A DNA stretch of 29,015 nt, from NCBI RefSeq assembly GCF_040649515.1, contig NZ_JBEZFP010000122.1, positions 1 through 29,015 on the forward strand, in the 5' to 3' direction. A program made the translations under genes and the position numbers. The notes below the pieces were generated by a model that searched no databases, was not told where the DNA came from, and was given only the letters and a program-made list of their open reading frames with translations. This DNA is from Yinghuangia elevatio (GTDB lineage Bacteria; Actinomycetota; Actinomycetes; Streptomycetales; Streptomycetaceae). Below, one piece after another: positions 15,182 through 23,388 of this stretch; within the stretch, counting starts at the first letter, position 1; each line of letters starts with the position of its first letter.

Positions 15182-15315
15182 TGTGGTGACTCCCGAGTCC
15201 GGCCCGCGGTGGGTGATCGCGGGCGTCTGCCCCAACCCTAGGACCGCCGCGCCCCCACGTGCCGGAATCCCGGGTCGGACGGCGGCGCGATCGGGGGCAT
15301 GCGAACATTCGGTAC

Positions 15316-16224
15316 GTGCGGACTTCGGTGGTGGCCCCCTACTCGGCATACCTGCGTGTGTACGAGCCGCTCGCGGCTTTCCCGGAGCCGGACCGCTCGC
15401 GCTGGGCCGACTACGTGCGCGACGTGCATACGCGGCGCGCCTGGGGAGCCGGCACGACGGCCGAACTGACCGCCCAGGAACAGCGGATGGCGATGGAGGG
15501 CATCCTCGCGACGCCTCCCGAGCCGGCCCCGCCGCACGAGAGCGAGGACGCGTTCGTCGCGGAGATCGACGGGGTCCCGGTGATCTGCCCGCGCCAGACG
15601 CGGCTGCGCTGCTGGACGGCCCTGGCCGACATGCGACGGGAGTTCCCGCCGGTGGTGCTCGACGCCTTCTGGCCCCGCGTCGTGCTGGCGCAGGCCGAGG
15701 CGGACCACGACCGCTGGCGGGCGGACAATCCGGATGTCCAGCCGCACATCCACAGCAGCACCTGGCACGTGCCCATGCGGTGGTTCGTGTTGTTCGCCCA
15801 GGACGAGCGCGTCCTCGTCGCACCCGAAGGCGGGCAGCCGGAGGGCGTGCGCGCGGAGGGGGCGGAGGACGCCGGGGACGGATGGGAGCTGTACTACCGG
15901 ACGCCGATGGTGCAGGCTCGGCGTCGGGTCGCTCGCGCGCTGCGGGTTCTGCGCGACACCCTGGAGGAAGGCGCACTGATCTCCGGGCTCGAGCATCTGG
16001 GCCGTTGGCTTGAAGAGTTCCATCCGAGGGCCATGGTCGAGCTCGATTTCGGCGGACTGGTGCGGCTGATTCCGTCCGGCGATCTCGCCGAGGAGCGCAC
16101 TGCCGAGCACGTTGCGGAGGGCCTGACGGCGCTCGCGGCGGGTGACGGAGCGCGCGCGTCGGAGGCGTACCGGCGGATCACCGAGCGGTGGTCCGCGGTG
16201 CGGGCGCTGGAACATGCCAGCTGA
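15316..16224 (+). CDS. Conserved actinobacterial hypothetical protein
   Basis: A protein of about 302 aa, soluble, with no signal peptide or membrane segment. It begins VRTSVVAPYSAYLRVYEPLAAF and includes a PHIHSSTWHVPMRWFVLF stretch and an ELYYRTPMVQARRRVARALRVL helix. I recognise it only as the conserved neighbour of bldC in Streptomyces; its function is unknown. The start is uncertain: GTG 15316 is used here, but the best ribosome-binding site (GGGGG, 15294-15298) is nine bases before an in-frame ATT at 15307, and a GTG at 15259 lacks such a site. It is divergent from vdh. Most of the 519 bp after it up to bldC is regulatory. Confidence 0.8.
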   Translation: MRTSVVAPYSAYLRVYEPLAAFPEPDRSRWADYVRDVHTRRAWGAGTTAELTAQEQRMAMEGILATPPEPAPPHESEDAFVAEIDGVPVICPRQTRLRCWTALADMRREFPPVVLDAFWPRVVLAQAEADHDRWRADNPDVQPHIHSSTWHVPMRWFVLFAQDERVLVAPEGGQPEGVRAEGAEDAGDGWELYYRTPMVQARRRVARALRVLRDTLEEGALISGLEHLGRWLEEFHPRAMVELDFGGLVRLIPSGDLAEERTAEHVAEGLTALAAGDGARASEAYRRITERWSAVRALEHAS

Positions 16225-16364
16225 GCAGGCCACTTGGCGCCCGGATGTCCAGTGGGCAAGAATTTCTGAGATCAACATCTCATAGGGCGCATACGCCAGC
16301 GAATTGCTCGTATATGATGAATCGGACAAAGGGGTGCTGGTCACCTCTTGTCATGCTGTAACTA

Positions 16365-16430
16365 CACAGGATTACCCAGTTCCACGCAGTATCACGCAGT
16401 AGCACTCAGTTCCCCCAGGGGACGCCCAGA
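16365..16430. repeat. 10-bp-phased CAG array upstream of bldC
   Basis: CAG recurs at 16367, 16377, 16387, 16397 and 16407, exactly every 10 bp, then at 16416 and 16427. The decamers resemble ACNCAGTNNC (for example ACGCAGTATC and ACGCAGTAGC). One repeat per helical turn places all copies on one face of the DNA, as expected for a cooperative DNA-binding protein. The array is about 315-380 bp before the bldC start and past the stop of the hypothetical gene. Confidence 0.7.
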
Positions 16431-16616
16431 ATCCGCCGGTCTCCCGAGATTGGTGTGGCTGGGTGGGCGCGGGGGGCCGAACGGCCGGAAGTGACTCTTC
16501 GTCACAGGCGGGTGACTGTCCGCTATGTACGGTCCTTCGGGATCGCGCCGGTTGAGTGCTGCGATGCCAATTCCGGCGGTTTGGCCAACCAGGGCCGCCG
16601 GATGGTGTACTTGTAC

Positions 16617-16645
16617 TGTGAAGGACAAGCCGTTCGTCCTATAAC
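16617..16645 (+). promoter_or_regulatory. Possible bldC promoter and leader
   Basis: TGTGAA (16617-16622) and TATAAC (16640-16645) are 17 bp apart, and the spacer includes the inverted repeat AGGAC-N9-GTCCT. The leader that follows has a 7-bp hairpin, AGAACCG/CGGTTCT (16705-16727), just ahead of the ribosome-binding site GAGGAGG. Two overlapping GGTTC words offer alternative pairings with GAACC. Confidence 0.4.
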
Positions 16646-16743
16646 CGACTTGGCCGCCGAGCACCATTTCGGACATCGGGGGTCAAGGTGCAGAATTTGA
16701 AGAAAGAACCGTGCTTGGTTCGGTTCTCCCGAGGAGGCCGCTC

Positions 16744-16950
16744 ATGACCGCTCGTACGCCTGATGCCGAGCCGCTGCTGACGCCGGCCGAGGTTGCCACC
16801 ATGTTCCGCGTCGACCCGAAGACGGTCACGCGCTGGGCCAAGGCCGGCAAGCTCACGTCGATCCGCACCCTCGGTGGCCACCGCCGCTACCGCGAGGCGG
16901 AGGTTCGTGCCCTGCTTGCGGGCATTCCGCAGCAGCGCAGCGAGTCCTAA
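16744..16950 (+). CDS. bldC: Developmental regulator BldC
   Basis: The 68-aa MerR-like DNA-binding protein holds Streptomyces in vegetative growth before aerial development. Nearly the whole length is one winged helix-turn-helix (LLTPAEVATMFRVDPKTVTRWAKAGKLTSIRTLGGHRRYREAEVRALL); unlike MerR proteins it has no effector or dimerisation domain, as expected. ATG 16744 follows GAGGAGG. It is monocistronic, with a long upstream region and a strong terminator. BldC is known to bind direct repeats as head-to-tail oligomers. Confidence 0.96.
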   Translation: MTARTPDAEPLLTPAEVATMFRVDPKTVTRWAKAGKLTSIRTLGGHRRYREAEVRALLAGIPQQRSES

Positions 16951-16989
16951 AGCCTGGGCAGGGGCCACCTGCATCAGCCGTTTGTCTTG

Positions 16990-17033
16990 AGCGTCGCCCT
17001 CGGATCCCGCCGGATCCGAGGGCGACGCTTTTG
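16990..17033 (+). terminator. bldC intrinsic terminator
   Basis: A perfect 18-bp stem (AGCGTCGCCCTCGGATCC and complement) with the 4-base loop CGCC is followed by TTTTGTG. It is the most classical Rho-independent terminator in the window. Confidence 0.93.
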
Positions 17034-17069
17034 TGCGTGCCGCATCGCACCCGGGGGCTGGACCCGAGA

Positions 17070-17116
17070 CCGGATCAAGGGCCGGATCAAGGACCGGATC
17101 AGGGCCGGATCAGGGG
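17070..17116. repeat. 11-12-bp tandem repeat, four copies
   Basis: Four consecutive copies of CCGGATCA followed by AGGG, AGGA or GGG (17070, 17082, 17094, 17105). It lies in the non-coding stretch 16951-17348, which otherwise holds the bldC terminator, an AT-richer patch around 17168-17190 and the tetR regulatory region. Confidence 0.85.
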
Positions 17117-17234
17117 TTGGGCGAGGGTGAACCCGGCTGTTCCCCAGCGTGGCCAACCTCGGTTTCAGTAAAATATCACATACAATGCATGGCCTGTTTC
17201 CGGCCTCTCTTGAAAACCATTTCCAGTCAAAACC

Positions 17235-17341
17235 GTGACGTGCGTCACACTGTCCGCCGACCCGTGGTCCAGTCGGTTGCCGCGCCTGTCGGATCGCACG
17301 TCGAGACGGGTGATTCGGACCACGGCACCACGCCCTACAGT
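17235..17341 (+). promoter_or_regulatory. Operator-like palindrome and -10 of the TetR gene
   Basis: GTGACG-TG-CGTCAC at 17235-17248 is a perfect 14-bp inverted repeat about 100 bp before the regulator, a candidate autoregulatory operator. TACAGT at 17336-17341 is seven bases before the ATG and no ribosome-binding site is evident, so the mRNA is probably leaderless. Confidence 0.45.
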
Positions 17342-17348
17342 GGTCGCC

Positions 17349-18026
17349 ATGTCCAGTAGTACGCGGGTTACCGGGGCGGCCGAGGCGAACCCCCGGAACG
17401 GCAACAGCTCGGGGGCGGCCACCCGCGCCAAGCTGCTGCGTACCGCGGAACGCCTGTTCGCCAAGAACGGCATCGACGGCGTCTCGGTCCGGGACATCAC
17501 CGGTACCGCGGGGGCCAACAGCGCGGCCGTGCACTACCACTTCGGGTCCAAGCAGGACCTGATCGCCGCGATCCTGCACCGCCGCCTGGAGTCCCTCGGC
17601 GTACGCCGCGAGCAACTGCTCGCCGAGTTGGAGGCCGACGAGCAGCCCGCGCTGCGCGACGTGGTGGTGGCATTGCTGCTCCCGACCGTCGAGCTGAGCC
17701 GCGACCGCCGCGGCGGCGGCCACCACTACCTGGGCTTCCTCGTCGCGGTCGGCGAGCATCCGACGTCCATGCATCTGATCACCGACGAGGTCGACCCGCT
17801 CACCGCGCGGTACCTGTCGGTCCTCCGGCGCGCGCTGCCCGAAGTGCCGCACGAGGTCATCCTGTTCCGCTTCGGCATCGCCAAGGACCTGATGAACCGC
17901 GTTCTGCGCCAGGGCGCGGTGCGCGAGTGGCTGCGCCGGCACGCGTCGGACGACGAGAAGGTGCTGTTCGACCAGCTGGTCGACTTCCTCGTCGGTGCGC
18001 TCGCCGCGCCGTCGCACTCCGCCTGA
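17349..18026 (+). CDS. TetR/AcrR family transcriptional regulator
   Basis: A 225-aa one-component regulator. The N-terminal helix-turn-helix spans about residues 22-70: RAKLLRTAERLFAKNG, then VSVRDITGTAGANSAAVHYHFGSKQDLIAAIL, the TetR signature. The C-terminal ligand domain is helical and includes the ARYLSVLRRALPEVPHEVILFRF stretch seen in the larger TetR subgroup. The ligand is unknown. It precedes the Liv-type importer by 269 bp in the same direction, so control of that importer is plausible but unproven. In that gap I see only a short inverted repeat CTTGCC/GGCAAG (18164-18185) and the importer's ribosome-binding site. Confidence 0.92.
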   Translation: MSSSTRVTGAAEANPRNGNSSGAATRAKLLRTAERLFAKNGIDGVSVRDITGTAGANSAAVHYHFGSKQDLIAAILHRRLESLGVRREQLLAELEADEQPALRDVVVALLLPTVELSRDRRGGGHHYLGFLVAVGEHPTSMHLITDEVDPLTARYLSVLRRALPEVPHEVILFRFGIAKDLMNRVLRQGAVREWLRRHASDDEKVLFDQLVDFLVGALAAPSHSA

Positions 18027-18295
18027 GCGCGCCGAGCGCGCTTCCCGCCAAGTCATCGATCGCCGACATCTCTGTCCGGCAACGTCTCTTGACGATGTGT
18101 CAGGCCGGGCACACAATCACCAATCTCAGCCAGTCGTTTGATCGACAAGTCGGGTACTTCAGGCTTGCCCGCGACCGGCGGCAAGTCCTCGCGAACCACG
18201 TACGGCACCACCGCGCACTGAACGGCACGTCAGTCAGGTGAACGACCGAACTCCGTCAGGGGCACTGCGTCCCGGCGGTCCGTGAGGAGGAATCC

Positions 18296-19555
18296 TTGCC
18301 ACGTCTCCTACGCGCCGCAGGACTGGTCATGGTGCCGGTCCTGTTGATCGCCGGGTGCAACTCGTCGACGACGGACAAGGACGGCGACGAGCCGAACCAG
18401 CCCGGTGCGTCGGCCTCGAAGGACCCGGTCAAGATCGGCGGCGTGGTCTCCAAGACCACCTCGTCGGGCTACAGCAAGGCCGACACCGACCTCGGCGCCA
18501 AGGCCCGCTTCATGATGGCCAACGACGAAGGCGGGGTGAACGGCCGCAAGATCGACTACATCGGTTCCGAGGACGACGGCCAGGAGTCCGCCCGCACCAT
18601 CACCGCGGTGCGCAAACTGGTGCAGCAGGACAAGGTGTTCGCGATCGTGCCCGTCAACACGACCACGATCGGCGGATCCGCGGACTTCCTGCGCGACAAC
18701 AAGACCCCGTACATCGGCTGGGGGACGCTGCCCGCGTTCTGCGGTCAGGAGTACGGCATGGGCTACAACGGCTGCCTGGTGCCGACGCCGGGCCACAACG
18801 TGAACACGTCGTGGCCGGGCCTGCTCGGCGACATCCTCGGCGGCGCGCAGGGCAAGAGCGTCGCGCTGATCACCCAGGACACGGACGCCGGCAAGTTCGG
18901 CCTGCGAACCTACCAACAGGCCTTCCCGCCAGGCGGGTTCACGGTGTCGTACGCCAAGTCCACCGTCCCCGGCACGTCGGTCCCGACGGACTGGAGCCCC
19001 TGGGTCGGCGAGATCATGTCGAGCAACGGCGGCAAAGCCCCGGACGTCGTGGTGTCCGTCATGCAGACCCCGGCCAACATCGGCCTGTTCACCGCCCTCA
19101 AGCGGGCCGGGTTCAAGGGCATCCTGACCGACGCCACCGACTACGACCCGGCGCTGCTCAAGCAGGCCGCGTCGAAGGAGGCGCTGCAGGACGTCCAGGT
19201 GTTCGTGCAGAACATGCCGTTCGAGTCGACGGCCCCGGAGATGGCCAAGTTCAAGGAGTACATCTCCAAGGCCAAGGGCTCCGAGGTCACCGAGTGGAAC
19301 CAGTCGATGATGGTCGGCTGGAACTCCGCGGACCTGTTCCTCGCGATCGCCAAGAAGGCCGGCGACAACCTGACCGTGGAGACCTTCCAGGCCGCCGCGG
19401 CCAACTTCCAGGACACCTACGCACTCGTCGGGGACCGCAAGTTCCCGCTCGGCCGCAACGACTCGTTCGGCTGCGGTGCGATGGTGCAGCTCAAGGGCGA
19501 GACGTACGGCATCACTTCGCCCTACAAGTGCTACCCCTCCATCCCGTTCAAGTGA
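18296..19555 (+). CDS. Substrate-binding lipoprotein of a Liv-type ABC importer
   Basis: A 419-aa type I periplasmic-binding-fold protein (LivK/Peripla_BP_6 class) that captures substrate outside the membrane. The signal peptide with lipobox LLIAGC gives lipidated C21, followed by a short Asp/Ser linker. KIGGVVSKTTSSGY, GARFMMANDEGG-type and GRKIDYIGSEDDGQ segments are class typical. TTG at 18296 is the start: GAGGAGG lies five bases upstream and the protein then begins with a normal signal peptide. Four cysteines in the mature part (FCGQ, GCLVP, FGCGA, YKCYP) could form disulfides. The substrate may be an amino acid, amide or other small compound; branched-chain amino acids are only the family default. 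Confidence 0.92.
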   Translation: MPRLLRAAGLVMVPVLLIAGCNSSTTDKDGDEPNQPGASASKDPVKIGGVVSKTTSSGYSKADTDLGAKARFMMANDEGGVNGRKIDYIGSEDDGQESARTITAVRKLVQQDKVFAIVPVNTTTIGGSADFLRDNKTPYIGWGTLPAFCGQEYGMGYNGCLVPTPGHNVNTSWPGLLGDILGGAQGKSVALITQDTDAGKFGLRTYQQAFPPGGFTVSYAKSTVPGTSVPTDWSPWVGEIMSSNGGKAPDVVVSVMQTPANIGLFTALKRAGFKGILTDATDYDPALLKQAASKEALQDVQVFVQNMPFESTAPEMAKFKEYISKAKGSEVTEWNQSMMVGWNSADLFLAIAKKAGDNLTVETFQAAAANFQDTYALVGDRKFPLGRNDSFGCGAMVQLKGETYGITSPYKCYPSIPFK

Positions 19556-19601
19556 CGCGCGGCCGGACGACCCGGCCCTGCGCCACCTGACCGGCACGCC
19601 T

Positions 19602-19641
19602 CCGGCCCGCCCGCCGCCCCCCGGCTCTGCGGGCGGGCCGG
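19602..19641 (+). terminator. Hairpin between binding-protein and permease genes
   Basis: A perfect 13-bp stem (CCGGCCCGCCCGC and complement) with a 14-base loop lies 47 bp after the binding-protein stop. As the permease follows in the same direction, it probably acts as a partial terminator giving more binding protein than membrane subunit. Confidence 0.65.
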
Positions 19642-19714
19642 GAGCCGCACCGCCTGTCGCACCGACCCCGATCCGGCGCCGTCCGCACGTCGTACGAGGG
19701 AGCGTCACCGGCAC

Positions 19715-22510
19715 ATGAGTGAGCTCGTCGGCTACATCATCAGCGGTCTGGTCACCGGCGCGATCTACGCGCTGCTGGCGTCCGGACTCGTGCTCGCCTA
19801 CTCCGCCTCGGGGGTGCTCAACTTCGCCCACGGGGCCACCGCGTTCCTGTCCGCGCTGTTCTTCTACGAACTCAACCAGGGCCTCGACTGGCCGTCCGTA
19901 CCCGCCGCCCTGGTCACCGTCTTCGTCTTCGCGCCCGGCCTCGGCTGGGTGCTCGACCGCATCATGTTCCGCAAACTCGCCAGACTCGGCGAGACCCCGC
20001 AGATCGTCGCCACGATCGGCCTCCTGGTCGCGCTGCCCGCCCTCGGCCAGTGGATCGTCAAGCTGCTGACCGACGCCGGCGTCGACCTCGCGCCGTCCGA
20101 GAACCAGTACGGCCTGCCGGGCGTGGGACCGAACCCGCCCGAGCACTGGGAGCTCATGGACGGGGTCGGCATCGACTCCAACCAGCTGATCACCTGGATC
20201 GTCACGGCAGTTGTCGCCGTCGGGCTGTGGATCCTGATGCGCCACACGCCGCTCGGCCTGCGGCTGCGCGCCTCGGTGGACAGCCGTACGCTCACCGAGC
20301 TGCGCGGCGTGAGCGCCGACCGGCTCTCCGGCATCGCCTGGATGCTCTCCGCCGGACTCGCGGGCGCGGTCGGAGTGCTGGCCGCACCGCTGCTCGCGCT
20401 CAGCCCGGTCGACTACACGCTGGTCATGTTCGTCTCCGCGGCCGCCGCTGTGCTCGGCCGCTTCAAGTCGGTGCCGATCGCCTTCGGCGGCGGCCTGCTC
20501 CTCGGAGTCGTGCAGAACCTCGTCGCGGGGTACGCGCCTTCGTGGACCGACGAGATCACCGGCCTTCGTACGGCGGTCCCGTTCGTCCTGCTGTTCGTCG
20601 GCCTGCTGGTGATGTCCCGCAGCAAGCGCAGCGCCGGGACCGCCGCCGTGGACCAGCCGCCGCCCGACTACCTGGCCGGGATGCCGCCGCTGCGCCGCTG
20701 GGCGCCGTGGCTGATCGCGGCCGCGTTCCTGGCGGTCAGCCTCTACACCTGGACGACCGCCTTCTGGATCGGCCTGATCGCCCAAGGGCTCGCGGCGTCC
20801 CTGGTGTTCCTGTCGTTCACCGTCGTCACGGGCCTCGGCGGCATGGTCAGTCTCGCGCAGGCCACCTTCGTGACCGCGTCCGCGCTGACCGCGGGCCTGC
20901 TCATGAGCCACGGGGTGTCGTTCTTCCTCGCCCTGGTCGCGGGGACACTCGTGGCCGCGCTGCTCGGCATGGTGGTCGCGCTGCCGGCGCTGCGGCTGTC
21001 CGGGCGCATGCTCGCGCTGGCCACCCTCGCGCTGGCCTTCCTGGGTGACCAAGTGCTGTTCCAGATGAGCTGGTTGCGTAACGGGGACGTGGGATGGGCG
21101 ATCCCGCGCCCGGTGGTCGGGCCGGTCGACCTCAACGACGACCGGGCGCTCGCCCTCGCTCTCCTGGTCATCGTCGCGGCGGTGGTCGTGCTCATCCGGA
21201 ACCTGGAGAACTCCGCGTCGGGCCGCGCGATGCTCGCGGTCCGTTCCGCGCCGCCGGCGGCGATGGCGTCCGGCGTCTCGATCCTGCGCACCAAGCTCGC
21301 GCTGTTCGCGATCTCGGCGGGCATCGCAGGGTTCGGCGGAGTGTTCTGGGCCTCCTTCAACACCCGCATCACCGCGACCGAGTTCACCGCGATGAACGGT
21401 CTGATCTGGCTGGCCATCGTGGTCGCCGCGGGCATCCGCAGGCCGCAGTTCGCCGTCGTCGCGGGACTGACGTTCGCTTTGTTCCCGCACGTCATGGAGG
21501 ACTACATCACCGACTCGCCGCACGTGCCGGTGATCCTGTTCGGCCTCGCCGGCCTGGCGTTGGCCGGGAATCCCGAGGGCTGGGTCGTGCAGATGGCCGA
21601 GGGGCTGCATGCGCTGCGCGGTCGGATCTCCGGGCGTACCAGGCCTGTTGCGGACAAGGTTGCGGCGGCCGGTGGGCTGCCAGCCGCGGCGGTTGCCGAG
21701 GAGGCCGCGCCGGTCGTGACGGCTGTCGCGCCGCAGGGGTCGGGCGGTGCGGAACCCCAGGATGCCGACGAGGCAGCGGAGGTGCTGTTGCGGCTGCGCG
21801 GCATCCGTGCCGGATACGGCGGCGTCGAGGTGCTGCACGGCGTCGACCTGGACGTCCGGGCGGGCCGGATCCTGGCACTGTTGGGCGCCAACGGGGCCGG
21901 CAAGACGACGACGTGTGCGATCGCCGCAGGGCTGCTGGCGCCCACCGCAGGCACGGTCGAACTCGCGTCGGGCGATGGTGTCGTCCGCGATGTCACGCGT
22001 CTGTCGGCGGTACGCAGGTCGCGTGAAGGCGTCCTGCTCGCCCCGGAAGGCCGCGGCATCTTCCCGTCGCTGACCATCGACGAGAACCTGTCGATGTGGC
22101 TGCGGTCGGCCGGCGAACGCGAGCGCGTCTACGAGCGCTTCCCCAACCTCGCCGGGCGGCGCAAGGTGCCCGCCGGTTCGCTGTCGGGCGGCGAGCAGCA
22201 GCAGCTGACCGTCGCTCCGCTGCTGGTACGCCCGCCCCGCGTGCTCGTCGCGGACGAGCCGTCACTCGGCCTCGCCCCGCTGGTGGTCGAGGAGATCTTC
22301 CGCTTCGTCGTCGAACTCCGGGACCTGGGCGTGGCATTGCTGCTGGTGGAGGAGAAGGCGTCGGAGATCCTGACGGTCGCGGACACCGTGGCCTTCATGA
22401 GTGTCGGACGCGTGTCGTGGACCGGCCCGCGCGCGGAGGTGGACGAGAACCGCCTGACCGCCGCGTACCTCGGCCTGACCGACACCGACGTGCGGAGTGT
22501 GGGGGCATGA
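19715..22510 (+). CDS. LivH-LivM-LivF three-domain fusion of an ABC importer
   Basis: A 931-aa protein joins three normally separate subunits. Residues about 1-305 are a LivH-type permease (IYALLASGLVLAYSASGVLNFAHG). About 325-635 are a LivM-type permease (GLGGMVSLAQATFVTASAL, ALATLALAFLGDQVLF). After an Ala/Pro-rich linker (about 640-690) comes a LivF-type ATPase with Walker A GANGAGKTTT near 723, Q-loop region LLAPEGRGIFPSLTIDENL, signature LSGGEQQQLTVAP and Walker B VLVADEPSLGLAP. The signature helix is odd: the usual AR after the motif is AP. The frame is unbroken across all joins. ATG 19715 has GAGGGA upstream. The stop overlaps livG (ATGA), so the ATPases are made together. Confidence 0.93.
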   Translation: MSELVGYIISGLVTGAIYALLASGLVLAYSASGVLNFAHGATAFLSALFFYELNQGLDWPSVPAALVTVFVFAPGLGWVLDRIMFRKLARLGETPQIVATIGLLVALPALGQWIVKLLTDAGVDLAPSENQYGLPGVGPNPPEHWELMDGVGIDSNQLITWIVTAVVAVGLWILMRHTPLGLRLRASVDSRTLTELRGVSADRLSGIAWMLSAGLAGAVGVLAAPLLALSPVDYTLVMFVSAAAAVLGRFKSVPIAFGGGLLLGVVQNLVAGYAPSWTDEITGLRTAVPFVLLFVGLLVMSRSKRSAGTAAVDQPPPDYLAGMPPLRRWAPWLIAAAFLAVSLYTWTTAFWIGLIAQGLAASLVFLSFTVVTGLGGMVSLAQATFVTASALTAGLLMSHGVSFFLALVAGTLVAALLGMVVALPALRLSGRMLALATLALAFLGDQVLFQMSWLRNGDVGWAIPRPVVGPVDLNDDRALALALLVIVAAVVVLIRNLENSASGRAMLAVRSAPPAAMASGVSILRTKLALFAISAGIAGFGGVFWASFNTRITATEFTAMNGLIWLAIVVAAGIRRPQFAVVAGLTFALFPHVMEDYITDSPHVPVILFGLAGLALAGNPEGWVVQMAEGLHALRGRISGRTRPVADKVAAAGGLPAAAVAEEAAPVVTAVAPQGSGGAEPQDADEAAEVLLRLRGIRAGYGGVEVLHGVDLDVRAGRILALLGANGAGKTTTCAIAAGLLAPTAGTVELASGDGVVRDVTRLSAVRRSREGVLLAPEGRGIFPSLTIDENLSMWLRSAGERERVYERFPNLAGRRKVPAGSLSGGEQQQLTVAPLLVRPPRVLVADEPSLGLAPLVVEEIFRFVVELRDLGVALLLVEEKASEILTVADTVAFMSVGRVSWTGPRAEVDENRLTAAYLGLTDTDVRSVGA

Positions 22511-23322
22511 GCGGGACCGTGGTGGATGTCGCCGAGTCGGCCGGGGATGTGGCGCCGCCGCCCGTCCTGCGGGCCGAGAACGTCGGGGTCGCCTTCGGCG
22601 GCGTCAACGCGCTGAGCGGTGTGACGTTGGAGGTGCGCGCGGGCGAGGTCTGCGGGCTCATCGGACCGAACGGCGCGGGGAAGACGACGTTGTTCGACGT
22701 CCTGTCGGGCATCCGGCGGCCGGACTCGGGCGTGGTGCGCTTCGCCGGGGTCGACGTGTCGGCGCGCGGGCCGGTGTGGCGGGCACGGCACGGGATGCGG
22801 CGTACGTTCCAGCGCCAACAGTTGTTCGGCCGCCTGACCGTGCTGGACAACCTCGTTGTCGCCGAGGAGTGGCGCGGCGGTGGCGGCGGCATCGCGGCCG
22901 ACCTGCTGGCACTTCCGAGCCGGCGCCGCCGTGAGCGCGAACGGCGGGTACGGGCCGAGGAGATCCTCGACTTGTGCGGTCTGACCGACTTGCGTGACAA
23001 ATATGCCGGGACGCTGCCGGTGGGGCAGGCCCGCATGGTGGAGCTCGCCAGGGCGGTGGTGGACACCCCCAAAGTGCTGCTGCTGGACGAGCCGGCGTCG
23101 GGGATGTCGTCGGCGGAGAGCGTGTGGCTGGGCGAGGTGGTCCGCCGCCTTGTCGACCACGAGCAGTGTGCGGTGCTGCTGGTCGAACACGACGTCGCGT
23201 TCGTCATGGGCCTGGCCTCCCGGGTCGTCGTGCTCAATCTGGGCGAGGTGCTGGCCGAGGGCACGCCGGCCGAGGTGCGGGCGAACCAGGCGGTGCGCGA
23301 CGCGTACCTCGGCGGCGGATGA
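22507..23322 (+). CDS. LivG-type ABC ATPase
   Basis: A 271-aa ATPase, the second nucleotide-binding subunit of the same importer. It has Walker A GPNGAGKTTLFDVLSG, Q-loop region RRTFQRQQLFGRLTVLDNL, signature LPVGQARMVELARAVV (LPVGQ instead of LSGGQ, usual for LivG), Walker B VLLLDEP and switch histidine in LLVEHDVAFVM. ATG 22507 overlaps the previous stop. It ends just before a strong terminator. Operon order is binding protein, permease-ATPase fusion, LivG. Confidence 0.93.
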   Translation: MSGTVVDVAESAGDVAPPPVLRAENVGVAFGGVNALSGVTLEVRAGEVCGLIGPNGAGKTTLFDVLSGIRRPDSGVVRFAGVDVSARGPVWRARHGMRRTFQRQQLFGRLTVLDNLVVAEEWRGGGGGIAADLLALPSRRRRERERRVRAEEILDLCGLTDLRDKYAGTLPVGQARMVELARAVVDTPKVLLLDEPASGMSSAESVWLGEVVRRLVDHEQCAVLLVEHDVAFVMGLASRVVVLNLGEVLAEGTPAEVRANQAVRDAYLGGG

Positions 23323-23325
23323 ACG

Positions 23326-23361
23326 CGTCGGGGGCGGGCCTCGAAAGGCCCGCCCCCGACG
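23326..23361. terminator. Bidirectional terminator between livG-like and ftsX-like genes
   Basis: A perfect 16-bp stem (CGTCGGGGGCGGGCCT and complement) with tetraloop CGAA starts four bases after the plus-strand stop and serves two converging genes. Confidence 0.9.
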
Positions 23362-23388
23362 GATGATTCGCCCGACCCCGTGGCGGGG

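Noticed and set aside
16455..16700. Small gene upstream of bldC (81 codons)
   Set aside because: No ribosome-binding site, no family, and it covers the likely bldC promoter.
17070..17116. Regulator binding array before the TetR gene
   Set aside because: The units are 11-12 bp and irregular, and sit 230 bp upstream directly after the bldC terminator; simple duplication is enough to explain them.
18308..21838. 1176-codon open frame on the minus strand
   Set aside because: It is antisense to the binding protein and the Liv permease fusion, is rich in Arg/Gln/His/Asp repeats typical of the high-GC shadow frame, and has no recognisable domain.
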